This document shows, piece after piece, positions 11,682 to 20,302 of a stretch of 64,000 bases of DNA. A model generated the notes under the pieces. It made no database searches, was not told where the DNA came from, and was given only the letters and a program-made list of their open reading frames with translations. Position 1 is the first letter of the stretch. Each line of letters begins with the position of its first letter. This DNA is from Vulgatibacter incomptus (GTDB taxonomy: Bacteria > Myxococcota > Myxococcia > Myxococcales > Vulgatibacteraceae): positions 800,001 through 864,000 of the forward strand of contig NZ_CP012332.1 in the NCBI RefSeq assembly GCF_001263175.1, read 5' to 3'. The translations under genes and the position numbers were made by a program.

Positions 11682-12191
11682 TCAGAACACTTCGACGCGG
11701 AAGTTCGCCCTCACGACGAACTTGGTGTCGCGGTCCGGCTGCGATCCGTCCGCGCTGGCCAACAGGCCCATCACGCGCGCCGTCGCGTACTCCTTCAGCT
11801 CCACCCGGGTCGTCTCGAGCCGTACCTGGCTCTTGCCCCTGGGGATCGTCCCATGGGCGATCAGGACCTTCGGCAGCCCGTCCGCCACGACGTAGAGCTC
11901 GATCCGGTCGATGAAGTCGAGGTCGTCCTGGTCCGTCCAGAGCTTCAGCGACGTGAGTTTGATCGAGCTCACGTCGCTCGGCTTCACGCCCTGTTCCTTG
12001 AACTCCTTCCGGTCCGAGAGCGAGAAGGAGGTGAGCTCCTCGGGGAGCTCGAGATCCTCGCTGACCCATGGCGCGGGATTGACCGAGTTGCCGGGGATGG
12101 TGGTTCCCTCCTCGACGGGAATGTCGAAGGAGCCGAGGCCGCACCCGGAGAGGGCGAGGCCGAGAACGACGAGCGAAGAAGCAAGGCGCAT
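11682..12191 (-). CDS. Small lipoprotein of unknown function
   Basis: A 169-aa protein with a lipoprotein signal peptide: basic start (MRLASS), hydrophobic core and lipobox LSGC (Cys 17). The mature part is mostly beta-type with alternating charged and hydrophobic residues and has no motif I recognise. It contains evenly spaced Asp/Glu runs (DLELPEELTSFSL) and ends FRVEVF. It is downstream of the RND efflux operon on the same strand but separated by 125 bases, and converges with the WYL regulator. Function cannot be assigned. Confidence 0.75.
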   Translation of the reverse strand: MRLASSLVVLGLALSGCGLGSFDIPVEEGTTIPGNSVNPAPWVSEDLELPEELTSFSLSDRKEFKEQGVKPSDVSSIKLTSLKLWTDQDDLDFIDRIELYVVADGLPKVLIAHGTIPRGKSQVRLETTRVELKEYATARVMGLLASADGSQPDRDTKFVVRANFRVEVF

Positions 12192-12260
12192 GGATGGGAT
12201 CCCTTCTTGGGTCCCCGAAATCTAGTCAGCTCGAGGCTCGGGCACAACGCACACACCTGT

Positions 12261-12302
12261 GCACATGCCCCCGTGCGCATGCCCCCGGGCACATGCAGGG
12301 GC
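12261..12302. repeat. 14-base tandem repeat in the gap after the RND gene
   Basis: Three 14-base units: GCACATGCCCCCGT (12261-12274), GCGCATGCCCCCGG (12275-12288) and GCACATGCAGGGGC (12289-12302). The last unit can pair with the C-runs of the earlier ones, so a hairpin downstream of the minus-strand RND gene is possible. Confidence 0.5.
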
Positions 12303-12316
12303 GGAGCCGGTTGGCC

Positions 12317-15300
12317 TCAGGGCTCCAGAGCTGGATCCGCCTCCGGGCGGGAGCGCCCCCGTTGGGCGGCCAGGCGCTCCTGGAGCTCGTCGAAGAAGGC
12401 GTAGGCCACGGGGACGATCAGCAGCGTGATCACGAGCGAGAGGGCCTGGCCTCCGACGATGACCTTGGCCAGCGAGCCCCGCGACGCGGCTCCCGGCCCC
12501 TGCGCCAGCGTCATCGGCACCATCGCGGCGATCAGCGTGAGCGTGGTCATCAGGATCGGACGTAGCCGGGCGCGGTTGGCCGCGAGGATCGCCTGGCGGA
12601 GAGGTATCCCCGTCTTGCGGAGGGTGTTCGTGTAGTCGACCTGGAGGATGCCGTTCTTCTTCACCACTCCCAGGAGCATGAACACGCCGAGGGCCGAGTA
12701 CACGTTCAGGCTCTCGCCGGTGAGCACCAGGGAGAGCAGCGCGAAGGGGAGGGTGAGGGGCAACGCCAGCAGGATCGTGATCGGGTGCACGAAGCTCTCG
12801 AACTGCGCCGCGAGCACCATGTAGACGAAGACCATCGACAGCGCGAGGGCGATGGCGAACTCGGTCGCCGTCTCGGCCATGGTCTTGGCGTCGCCGCTGA
12901 AGAGGACGTCGTAGCCCGGCGGGAGGTTCAGCTGCTGGACGAGCTGCTCGGCCCGTGCGACGGCGTCTCCCAGCGCCACGCCGGGGGCCGGGTTCGCGGA
13001 GAGGAAGACCTGGCGCATGCCGCCCAGCCGCAGGATCGTCGTCGGCCCCTTCGCCTCCTCGAGTCGCGCGATCGCCTCCAGGGGAACGAGGCCGCCGCTC
13101 CGGGTGCGGAGCTGGATCCGGCCCACGGACTCAAGGTTGGCGCGATCCACCTCGCGGAGCCGCAGCCACACGTCGTAGCGCTCGTCGCCGTCGCGGTACG
13201 AGCTCACGATCTCGCCGCCGACCATCGTCCGCAGGGTCTCGGAGACGGCGCGGGCGTCGATGCCGAGATCCGCGGCCTTGGCGCGATCGATTTCGACCCG
13301 CACCTCCGGGAGCCGGTCGGCGGAGCTGCTGAACGCGTCCACGAAGGCCGGCTCGGCGCGCATGGCGCCGAGGAGCTTCGCCAGGTACTCCTCGAGCTTG
13401 TCGAGGCCGGGTCCCCGGATCGACATCTTGAGCTTCCCGCCATACCCGCCGCCGCCGAGGCCGGATGTGTTGATCGCGCGCACCGTGGGTCGCATGTCAG
13501 GATAGCCGGCGAAGATCCGCCGGGCCCTCAGCATCACGTCGTTCTGGGTGAGCTTCCTCTCCTCGATCGGGACGAGGCCCACGTAGAGGTTCGCGCGGGT
13601 CGCGGAACCGGAGCCGCCCCTAGTGTCGCCCACCGACGAGAGGACGTCCTTAACGCCGGGCAGCGCCGCGACCTGGGGCTCGATCTCCTTCAGGAGCGAA
13701 TCGGCGGCGGTGAACGACGTGCCGGGCGCTAGCTCCATGGTGATCTCGAACTCGCTCTGATCGTCCTCCGGGAGGAAGTCCTTCTTCACCAGGCCGAAGA
13801 GGGGCGCGGTGAGCGCGACGCAGCCGAGGACGATCCCCAGCACGATCAGCCGGTGGTCGAGGGACCACGCCACCAGCTGCTCGTAGCGGCTGTCGAGCCA
13901 GTGGTTGATCCGATCGGGGATCGCGCGCCAGCCCGTCTTCGGCGCCTGCTCCTCCGCGTGCTCCTCCTTCAGGAACCGCGAGGCCAGCATGGGCGTGAGG
14001 GAGAGCGAAATGAAGAGGGAGACGAGCACCGCCACCGCGACGGTGATGCCGTAGCTGCTGAAGAGCCGACCGATCTGGCCGGTCATGAAGGCGATCGGCA
14101 TGAAGATCACCACCAGCGAGAGCGTGGTGGCGGCGACGGCCAGCGTGATCTCCCGGGTGCCATCGATCGCCGCCTGCATGGCGGAGATCCCACGCTCGGT
14201 CATGTGGCGGTGGATGTTCTCGATCACGACGATCGCGTCGTCGATCACGATCCCGACCGCGAGGGTGAGGGCGAGGAGGGTGATGTTGTTCAGCGTGAAG
14301 TCGAAGGCCTTCATCGCCGCGAAGGTCGCGATCAGCGACGCCGGGATCGCCACCGCGGCGATCAGGGTGGAGCGCAGCGACCCCATGAACAGCAGCACCA
14401 TCAGCGAGGCGAGGATCCCGCCCAGGACCAGGTGGTGCTGCACCTCCTCCGCGCTCATCTTCACGAAGATCGAGCTGTCGCGCAGGACCAGGAGCTCGCT
14501 GCCCGCGGGCAGGGTCGCGCGGAGGATGTCCAGCCGCTCCTCAACCGCTTTCGCGGTCTCCACCAGGTTCGCGCCGCTCTGTTTCTGCACCGTGAGGGTG
14601 ACGGCCTCGCGTCGGTTGAGCCGGGATACGCCGCGCGGCTCGATCGTCCCGTCCTCCACGTGGGCCACGTCGCCCAGGCGGATCGGCGCGTTGGTCGCGT
14701 GGTCGTTGGCGACGATCAGCCGCTCGAACGAGGGAATGTCCTCGATGCGCGCCATCGTCCGGAGCACGTCCTCCCGCTCGCCGCGGGTGATCCGGCCGCC
14801 GGGGATCTCGACGTTCTGCGACTGGATCGCGCGCTTGATGTCGGCGGAGGTGAGGCCGTAGGAGGCGATGCGCTGTGTGTCGAGCACGACGTTGACCGCG
14901 CGTTTGCGGCCGCCTTCCAGGCTCACCTGGCCCACGCCTGGCGCGGTCCCGATCAGGTCCTTGACCCGCGTGTCCGCGAACTCCGTGAGCTCCCGGAGGC
15001 TCTGCGGGCCCGAGATCGCGACCGCCATGATCGGCGTCGACTCCGAGTCGAAGGCGGTGATCGACGGCGGATCCGTGCCCTCCGGGAGTTGGCGCAACAC
15101 GGCGCCGATCTTGTCGCGAACGTCCTGGACCGCGGCGTCCACGCGGCGATCCAGCGTGAAGGTGATGCGGATGTAGGAGAAGCCCTCGCGGTTCACCGAC
15201 ATCAGCTCGTCGATGCCCGCGATGGTGTTGAGCTGCTCCTCGATGGGCTTGGTGATCGCGCTCTCGATCTCCTCGGGGCCGGCGCCCGGCAGCGAGGTGA

Positions 15301-15442
15301 AGACCGAGACCACCGGCATCTCCACCTTGGGGAGGAGATCCACGCCGAGCTTCCCGTAGGAGATGGCGCCGACGACCACGAGCGCCACCGACATCATCGT
15401 GGCGAAGACCGGCCTCCGGACGCTGACCTCGGAGAGGTTCAA
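12317..15442 (-). CDS. RND efflux transporter, inner-membrane pump (HAE1/AcrB-like)
   Basis: A proton-driven trimeric inner-membrane pump, 1041 aa, standard AcrB length. Family marks: N-terminus RRPVFATMMSVALVVVGAISY as membrane helix 1, porter domain with LPGAGPEEIESAITKPIEEQLN, helix 4 with the proton-relay Asp pair (GIVIDDAIVVIENIH, ~400), and helix 10 with a Lys-Asn pair (VVKKNGILQVDYTN). Several ~12 membrane segments are visible in two repeats. Its ATG overlaps the stop of the periplasmic adaptor gene (ATGA, 15439-15442), so the two are translationally coupled. Substrate cannot be read from the sequence. Confidence 0.95.
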   Translation of the reverse strand: MNLSEVSVRRPVFATMMSVALVVVGAISYGKLGVDLLPKVEMPVVSVFTSLPGAGPEEIESAITKPIEEQLNTIAGIDELMSVNREGFSYIRITFTLDRRVDAAVQDVRDKIGAVLRQLPEGTDPPSITAFDSESTPIMAVAISGPQSLRELTEFADTRVKDLIGTAPGVGQVSLEGGRKRAVNVVLDTQRIASYGLTSADIKRAIQSQNVEIPGGRITRGEREDVLRTMARIEDIPSFERLIVANDHATNAPIRLGDVAHVEDGTIEPRGVSRLNRREAVTLTVQKQSGANLVETAKAVEERLDILRATLPAGSELLVLRDSSIFVKMSAEEVQHHLVLGGILASLMVLLFMGSLRSTLIAAVAIPASLIATFAAMKAFDFTLNNITLLALTLAVGIVIDDAIVVIENIHRHMTERGISAMQAAIDGTREITLAVAATTLSLVVIFMPIAFMTGQIGRLFSSYGITVAVAVLVSLFISLSLTPMLASRFLKEEHAEEQAPKTGWRAIPDRINHWLDSRYEQLVAWSLDHRLIVLGIVLGCVALTAPLFGLVKKDFLPEDDQSEFEITMELAPGTSFTAADSLLKEIEPQVAALPGVKDVLSSVGDTRGGSGSATRANLYVGLVPIEERKLTQNDVMLRARRIFAGYPDMRPTVRAINTSGLGGGGYGGKLKMSIRGPGLDKLEEYLAKLLGAMRAEPAFVDAFSSSADRLPEVRVEIDRAKAADLGIDARAVSETLRTMVGGEIVSSYRDGDERYDVWLRLREVDRANLESVGRIQLRTRSGGLVPLEAIARLEEAKGPTTILRLGGMRQVFLSANPAPGVALGDAVARAEQLVQQLNLPPGYDVLFSGDAKTMAETATEFAIALALSMVFVYMVLAAQFESFVHPITILLALPLTLPFALLSLVLTGESLNVYSALGVFMLLGVVKKNGILQVDYTNTLRKTGIPLRQAILAANRARLRPILMTTLTLIAAMVPMTLAQGPGAASRGSLAKVIVGGQALSLVITLLIVPVAYAFFDELQERLAAQRGRSRPEADPALEP

Positions 15443-16659
15443 TTCCCGCTCCTCGGCGCCGCGGCCTCCGCGGGAGCGTCCATCACCTGCACCTCGGCGC
15501 CCTCGTACATCCTCGCGATGCCGGTGAGCACCACGCGATCGCCCGCTTTGAGCTCTCCCTGGAGGAGGGCGTCGCCGTCGCGCTTGCGGAGCACGGTGAT
15601 CGCCCGAGACCGGGCCTTGGCGTCCTCGATCACGAAGACCTTCGTCACGCCGGCAACCGACGAGATCGCCGTCTCCGGCACGGCGAAGACCTCTTCGTCC
15701 GCGCCGACGCGGATCTTCGCCCGGGCGAAGAGGCCGGGTTTGAGCGTCCCGTCCGCGTTCTGGAACAGGGCCTCGACGGGAAAGGTGTGCGACGTGGCCG
15801 ATACCAGCGGGCCCACCCGCGCGACCTCGCCGGTGTGGGCGCCGAGGCCCGCAACGTCGAGCTCCACGTCCACCGGCATCCCGCGGTGGAGCTGGCCCGC
15901 GTAGCGATCGGGGGCCTCGCCGTGGAGCTTCAGCGGGTCCGTGACCACCACCACCGCCACGGCCTGACCGGCCTTCACGTACTCGCCGAGGGCCACCATC
16001 CTCTTCGCGACCGAGCCCGCCACCGGCGAGGTGATCGTCGAGTCCAGGCGCTTCTTGCGCGCGAGGCCCAGCGACGCCCGCCGCCCCTTGGCGAGGGCGA
16101 AGCTCGAGCGCGCGTCCTCGAGCGCCTTCTGCTGGGACGCCGTCGCCACCCGCTCGCGCGTGCGGAGGGTGTCGAGCTCCCCTTCGGCGAGGAGACCGCG
16201 CTTCATCAGCTCCTCGCCGCGCTCCAGGTTGCGCCGGGCCTCGGCGAGATCGGCCTCCGCGCGCCTCACGTCCGCCTGGGCCTCCGGTTCGAATCGATCG
16301 AGGCGCGCGGCCTCCACGCCGAGCTTCGCCAGGCTCTGGAGGTAGTCGCTATCGGCCTGCGCCTCGCGGAGCCGGAGCTCCGAGGCGTCGATCTGGACCA
16401 GCGGCGCGCCGAGCGCGACCTTGTCGCCCAGGTCCGCGAGGACCTTCTCCACGCGGCCGTCGACCTCCGCCGAGACCGTGACCTCCTCCGCGCCGCCGAG
16501 GCGGCCCGTGAGCTCCACGATCCGCTCCACGCGCTCCGGCTGCACCGTCAGCGCGTGCACCTGCACGGGACCATTCGGCCGCGCCTGGACCGGCTCGCTC
16601 TTCGAGCAGCCCGCGAGCGCGAGGAGGAGGGCGATCACAATGGGAAACACGCGAATCAT
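15439..16659 (-). CDS. RND efflux periplasmic adaptor (membrane fusion protein), lipoprotein
   Basis: The adaptor that links the inner-membrane pump to the outer-membrane channel. It is 406 aa from the chosen start. It has a lipoprotein signal (MIRVFPIVIALLLALAGC, Cys 18), a lipoyl/barrel-sandwich half (VEKVLADLGDKVALGAPLVQID), a long alpha-hairpin rich in Ala/Arg/Glu (~100-195), the second lipoyl half (SPVAGSVAKRMVALGEYVKAG) and a beta-barrel/MP region. ATG 16659 gives an ATGA overlap with the tolC-type gene; an earlier ATG at 16674 would add five residues, and the long open frame beyond runs antisense-like through tolC and is rejected. Confidence 0.93.
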   Translation of the reverse strand: MIRVFPIVIALLLALAGCSKSEPVQARPNGPVQVHALTVQPERVERIVELTGRLGGAEEVTVSAEVDGRVEKVLADLGDKVALGAPLVQIDASELRLREAQADSDYLQSLAKLGVEAARLDRFEPEAQADVRRAEADLAEARRNLERGEELMKRGLLAEGELDTLRTRERVATASQQKALEDARSSFALAKGRRASLGLARKKRLDSTITSPVAGSVAKRMVALGEYVKAGQAVAVVVVTDPLKLHGEAPDRYAGQLHRGMPVDVELDVAGLGAHTGEVARVGPLVSATSHTFPVEALFQNADGTLKPGLFARAKIRVGADEEVFAVPETAISSVAGVTKVFVIEDAKARSRAITVLRKRDGDALLQGELKAGDRVVLTGIARMYEGAEVQVMDAPAEAAAPRSGN

Positions 16660-18002
16660 CTCTCGTCGCTCCATCGGCCCAGCAGCCTCTCGAGGTAGGC
16701 CGACGCCACCGAGAGGTCCAGCGCGCTGCGCACGCGATCGGCGCGGGCCGAGGCCAGCGTGGCCTGGGCGTCCGCGAGCTCCAGCACGCTCCCGAGTCCG
16801 GTCTGGTACCGCCCCTCGGCGAGGCGCATCCCTTCTTTCGCCGCCGCCTCGCGCTTCTGCGACGCCGCCAGGCGGGCGCGCGCCTCGTCGGCCGCGATCA
16901 TCCCGCTCTGCACGTCCAGCCGCAACGCTCGGAGGATCGCGTCCTGGTTCGCCTGGGCGGCGGCCAGATTGGCGCGGGCCTCCCGGATCCCGCCCAGGTC
17001 GGCGCCGCCCGCGATGATCGGGATGCTCAGGCTCACCGTGGCGGTCCAGCCCGGCTCGAGCTGGTCCAGCGACGTGCCGCGCAGACCCACGTTGCCCGTC
17101 GCGCCCAGGCTCGGGAGGATCTGGGACCACGCGCCGTCGAGGCGCTGGGCCGCCACCTCGACCGCCAGCGCCGCGGCGCGGACCTCCGGGAGGTTCTGCC
17201 CGGCCTCCTCCACCGCCGCAGCGAGAGACGGGACTTCACTTAGGGTGCGAGGCGGCGCGGGGACCAGGGCGGTGCCCTCCGGGAGCTCGTCGTAGCCGCA
17301 TGCGCTCGCGAGGCTTGCGTGGGAGAGATTGCGCGCGTTCGTGGCCTGGATCAGCCGGTACTCGGCGTCCGCCACCTCCACCTCCGCGCGGCTCACGTCG
17401 TAGCGCGCCTGGAGCCCGACCTCGGCGCGGCCCTTCGCCAGCGCGAGGTGTGTCTCGGCCTGCCGCTTCGCCTCCTCCATCGCCGCTACCAGCTCCTCCG
17501 ACGCCAGCGCGGCGCGGAAGGTGGCCTCGGCGGCGAGGTCGACCGCCTCGCGGGTCGCCTGCTCCTGGGCCCTCGCTTCGTCGGTCGCGGCCGACGCGGC
17601 CTCGTAGCGGTTCGTGGTGCGGCCGAAGTCCCAGAGGACCTGACGCACCGTGAAGCCGCCGCTCCAGAGCTCGAAGTCGGCGGGCCCCAGGAGCCCCCTC
17701 GATCCCGAGATCGGAGGCGTGACCTGCGCGCCGCCGGGCCCCCGTCCGGTGCCCAGCGAGGCGCCGCCGCTCCCGCGGGTGGCGAGGAAGGAGCCGTCGG
17801 CCGTGATCTCGGGCAGGTAGCCGGAGAGCGCGATCGCTGCCCGGGCGGTCGCCGCCGCCGTCTGGGCGCGGGCGAGCGCCACCGAGGGGTGCTGGAGGCG
17901 GGCGGTGGTGCGGCACTGCTCGAGGGTCAGCTCATCCGCTTTGGACGAGGCGGGCAGGATCAGCGCGGCGGCGCCGGCGAGGAGGAGCGATCTCGGTGAC
18001 AA
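16656..18002 (-). CDS. Outer membrane efflux protein (TolC family)
   Basis: The outer-membrane channel of the tripartite pump. From TTG 18002 it is 448 aa with a clean signal peptide (MSPRSLLLAGAAALILPASS-KADE). Two repeated outer-membrane-efflux modules follow, seen as long amphipathic Ala/Glu/Arg helices (for example EELVAAMEEAKRQAETHLAL and EARARLAASQKREAAAKEG) with the family LAEGRYQTGLGSVLELADAQ near the C-terminus. GGAG lies seven bases before the TTG; an ATG at 18080 would place 26 residues before the signal peptide. It is first in the operon tolC-mfp-RND. A weak promoter (-35 TTGCCG, 17 bases, -10 TACGAC with its -10 at 18045-18050) would also fit the TTG. Confidence 0.9.
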   Translation of the reverse strand: MSPRSLLLAGAAALILPASSKADELTLEQCRTTARLQHPSVALARAQTAAATARAAIALSGYLPEITADGSFLATRGSGGASLGTGRGPGGAQVTPPISGSRGLLGPADFELWSGGFTVRQVLWDFGRTTNRYEAASAATDEARAQEQATREAVDLAAEATFRAALASEELVAAMEEAKRQAETHLALAKGRAEVGLQARYDVSRAEVEVADAEYRLIQATNARNLSHASLASACGYDELPEGTALVPAPPRTLSEVPSLAAAVEEAGQNLPEVRAAALAVEVAAQRLDGAWSQILPSLGATGNVGLRGTSLDQLEPGWTATVSLSIPIIAGGADLGGIREARANLAAAQANQDAILRALRLDVQSGMIAADEARARLAASQKREAAAKEGMRLAEGRYQTGLGSVLELADAQATLASARADRVRSALDLSVASAYLERLLGRWSDER

Positions 18003-18255
18003 GTTCCGGCTCCGCGGGGCGGGGGCGTCGAAGGGCAGCGGTCGGTCGTAACAGCCGACTGGCGGGGCGGCAAGCGTCAACCACGAACCTGGAAAGGGCC
18101 TGCAGCATTCCTCCGCCGGCGTCGCAGAAGCGGTTCGAAGAATCGAACGGGGCAGCGCCGGACGCAGAAACCCGGCTGCCGCAAAGGGGACCCACCTCTC
18201 GCGGATTCGCGGAACGATTTGCGGGGGAGGGCGCCAGCGCTACAGTGGGCCCGAA

Positions 18256-19257
18256 ATGGAAACCGAGCTCCTCTCCGTGGTCGCAGGATCGCATGGGCGC
18301 GAGGCGATCGCGCGGGCCGCGTCGCTCCTGCGCGCGGGGCGCCTTGTGGCCTTCCCCACCGAGACCGTCTACGGCCTCGGGGCGCTGGCCCTCGACCCCG
18401 CCGCCGTCGCCGGGATCTTCGCCGCCAAGGGCCGCCCGTCCTTCAACCCCCTGATCGTGCACGTGGCGAGCATCGAGGCCGCGAAGGCCCTCGTGCGCGA
18501 ATGGGACGATCGTGCGCAGGCCTTCGCCGAGGCCTTCTGGCCCGGACCCCTCACGCTCGTCCTGGAGAAGGCACCCTCGGTGCCGGATGCCATTACGGCC
18601 GGCCTGGGCGCCGTCGCCATCCGGATCCCCGCGCATCCGGTCGCCCTCGCCCTCCTCGAAGAGGTGGGCGCGCCAGTCGCCGCGCCGAGCGCCAATCTCT
18701 ACACGACCATCTCTCCGACCACCGCCGCCCACGTGTTGAAGAGCCTCGGCGGCCGGATCGACGCGATCCTCGACGGCGGCGCGACGCCCATCGGCATCGA
18801 GTCGACCGTCCTCGACCTGACCGGGAGCGTCCCCGTCCTCCTCCGTCCCGGGGCCGTGGGCGCAGAGGAGCTCTCGCGCTCGTTCGGGCCGCTCGGGCAT
18901 CCGTCCGCGATGCCCGAGGAATCCAGCGCAAGAGTCTCCCCCGGCCAGGCGCGCAAGCACTACGCCCCAGCCGGCCGAGTGCGCTCGTTCTCTTCCCCCG
19001 AGTCCTTGGGCGGGCTCCTCGCCGGGCTCGGCCCAGGGGCAAGGGCCGGCGTGATCGCCAGGAGCGCTCGTCCCGAGTGGGCGAGCGTCGCCGCCTGGCT
19101 CCAGCTCCCCGACGATCCCGCGGGCTTCGCGCGACAGCTCTACGGCGCGCTCCACGCCCTGGAGGACGCCGGCGCCACCGACTTCTTCCTAGAGGAGGTC
19201 CCCGCCAGCGCCGCCTGGGACGGCGTCCGCGATCGGCTCAGCCGCGCCGCGGGCTGA
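18256..19257 (+). CDS. sua5: L-threonylcarbamoyladenylate synthase (Sua5 type)
   Basis: Makes threonylcarbamoyl-AMP from threonine, bicarbonate and ATP for the t6A37 modification of ANN-decoding tRNAs. At 333 aa it is the two-domain Sua5 form rather than the ~200-aa TsaC. The YrdC domain (~10-205) shows the signature KRP-like loop as AAKGRPSFNPLIVHV, FPTETVYGLG and APSANLYTTISPT; the Sua5 C-terminal domain (~220-330) includes SPGQARKHYAPAGRV. It is divergent from the tolC operon and converges with a membrane protein gene 38 bases downstream. Confidence 0.93.
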   Translation: METELLSVVAGSHGREAIARAASLLRAGRLVAFPTETVYGLGALALDPAAVAGIFAAKGRPSFNPLIVHVASIEAAKALVREWDDRAQAFAEAFWPGPLTLVLEKAPSVPDAITAGLGAVAIRIPAHPVALALLEEVGAPVAAPSANLYTTISPTTAAHVLKSLGGRIDAILDGGATPIGIESTVLDLTGSVPVLLRPGAVGAEELSRSFGPLGHPSAMPEESSARVSPGQARKHYAPAGRVRSFSSPESLGGLLAGLGPGARAGVIARSARPEWASVAAWLQLPDDPAGFARQLYGALHALEDAGATDFFLEEVPASAAWDGVRDRLSRAAG

Positions 19258-19295
19258 TATCGAGCACCAGAAGCATCGCGGCTGATGCGGGGTAT

Positions 19296-19850
19296 TCAGT
19301 CCTCGTCGGCGTCGCCACCGCCACCGGGCGACAGCGTCTCGTCCGTTCGAACGCCGAGCAGCAGCAGCCACGAGCCCGAGAAGACGAAGAAGAAGTTCGT
19401 GATCATCGCGACTGCCGCCAGGTTGAGCCCCCAGGGATGCCCGACGAACAGCAGGACTGCGCCGAGCATCTCTGCGCCGTAGCAGAAGTTGCTCCCAATT
19501 GCCCGGATGAGGAACGAGCGGTGCGGGGCGTTGAGCCTCGAGATCGGCGCGTAGCTGAAACCGGCGAGAATCACCACGAGGAGGCACACGGCGAAGAGCT
19601 CGATCGCGACAGCCTTTGCGCCTTGGCCCCCCATGAGGACGAGCGTGCAACGCATGAAGGCGCCTGCCAGGCCCGCCAGGATCATGCGGGCGCGATGGCT
19701 CAGGGCGGGATCCGACAGGATGATCCGCAGATGGAGCGACATGGCGACCACGAGCAAGCCGGTCAACGCTGCGGAGCCACCGGCAACGGCGAGGAAGAAG
19801 TCGTGCCACTCGTTGGGGTCGTAGATCGCCATGCCGTCAGCCCCCGACAT
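19296..19850 (-). CDS. Small multi-pass membrane protein, unknown function
   Basis: A 184-aa protein with four to five predicted membrane segments: FLAVAGGSAALTGLLVVAMS (~19-38), a helix after MILAGLAGAFMRCTLVLMGG, then AVAIELFAVCLLVVILAGF, GAEMLGAVLLFVGH and a last one around FFFVFSGSWLLLLGV. It ends in a short Gly/Asp-rich tail. A second in-frame ATG at 19832 is an equally good start. I see no catalytic motif. It is between sua5 (convergent) and the tRNA-Ala gene on the same strand. Confidence 0.7.
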   Translation of the reverse strand: MSGADGMAIYDPNEWHDFFLAVAGGSAALTGLLVVAMSLHLRIILSDPALSHRARMILAGLAGAFMRCTLVLMGGQGAKAVAIELFAVCLLVVILAGFSYAPISRLNAPHRSFLIRAIGSNFCYGAEMLGAVLLFVGHPWGLNLAAVAMITNFFFVFSGSWLLLLGVRTDETLSPGGGGDADED

Positions 19851-19931
19851 GGGTTCAATCTTCGATCAGGGCGGCGCGGTCCGCTCGGCCGAGACGGGTA
19901 TCCGACGCCGTGCTCCGCGCTTCCGGGCCTG

Positions 19932-19969
19932 AAAAAGGAAACCCCGCGAACCCAAAGGATTCGCGGGGT
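19932..19969 (-). terminator. Rho-independent terminator of the tRNA-Ala gene
   Basis: Reading on the minus strand, a perfect 10-bp stem (19960-19969 with 19941-19950) with a ten-base loop is followed by TTTCCTTTTT. It lies five bases past the tRNA 3' end. Confidence 0.88.
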
Positions 19970-19974
19970 CATTT

Positions 19975-20050
19975 TGGTGGAGCTGAGGGGGATCGAACCC
20001 CTGACCTCTAGAGTGCGATTCTAGCGCTCTCCCAGCTGAGCTACAGCCCC
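19975..20050 (-). tRNA. tRNA-Ala (anticodon CGC)
   Basis: A 76-base cloverleaf on the minus strand with encoded CCA (19975-19977). Acceptor arm GGGGCTG pairs with CAGCTCC (one G-U). The anticodon stem CTAGA/TCTAG frames the loop ATCGCAC, so the anticodon is CGC, reading alanine GCG. D-arm (GTAGCTCAGCTGGGAGAGC) and T-arm (GTTCGATC) are normal. Confidence 0.97.
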
Positions 20051-20202
20051 AGAATCGGGCGGAATGAACCGCCTCGAAAGTGCGCGGAACCTACCGATCC
20101 GAACCGTCCACGTCAAGACGGATTTCGACGAGATTTTCTTCCGCGTCCCTGGAGACCACGAAGGCAGGGCTGGCAGGCAGCCGCGCGCAGTCGGTCCTTT
20201 CG

Positions 20203-20235
20203 TTGACAGTCCAGGGCCTGCTTGTTAGGTAGAAT
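20203..20235 (+). promoter_or_regulatory. Possible promoter before the TPR gene
   Basis: A consensus TTGACA (20203-20208) is followed by TAGAAT (20230-20235), a good -10, but the spacing of 21 bases is long; a shifted -10 at 16-17 bases matches poorly. It lies about 70 bases before the chosen start. Confidence 0.3.
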
Positions 20236-20302
20236 TTCTCGAATTTTCGCCTCTCTGCCCACCGACCAGCCGATCGAACGCCGGTCGAAGTGCCCAGGAT
20301 CC

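Noticed and set aside
13853-15904. 683-residue plus-strand frame over the RND and adaptor genes
   Set aside because: Antisense shadow rich in His, Arg and Asp; both underlying genes are certain.
12317-18002. Operon regulated by an adjacent TetR-type repressor
   Set aside because: No regulator gene adjoins the efflux operon; the divergent gene is sua5.
18219-20024. 601-residue plus-strand frame over sua5 and the tRNA
   Set aside because: Out of frame with sua5, runs through the tRNA and the antisense of the membrane protein; Arg/Pro-rich noise.
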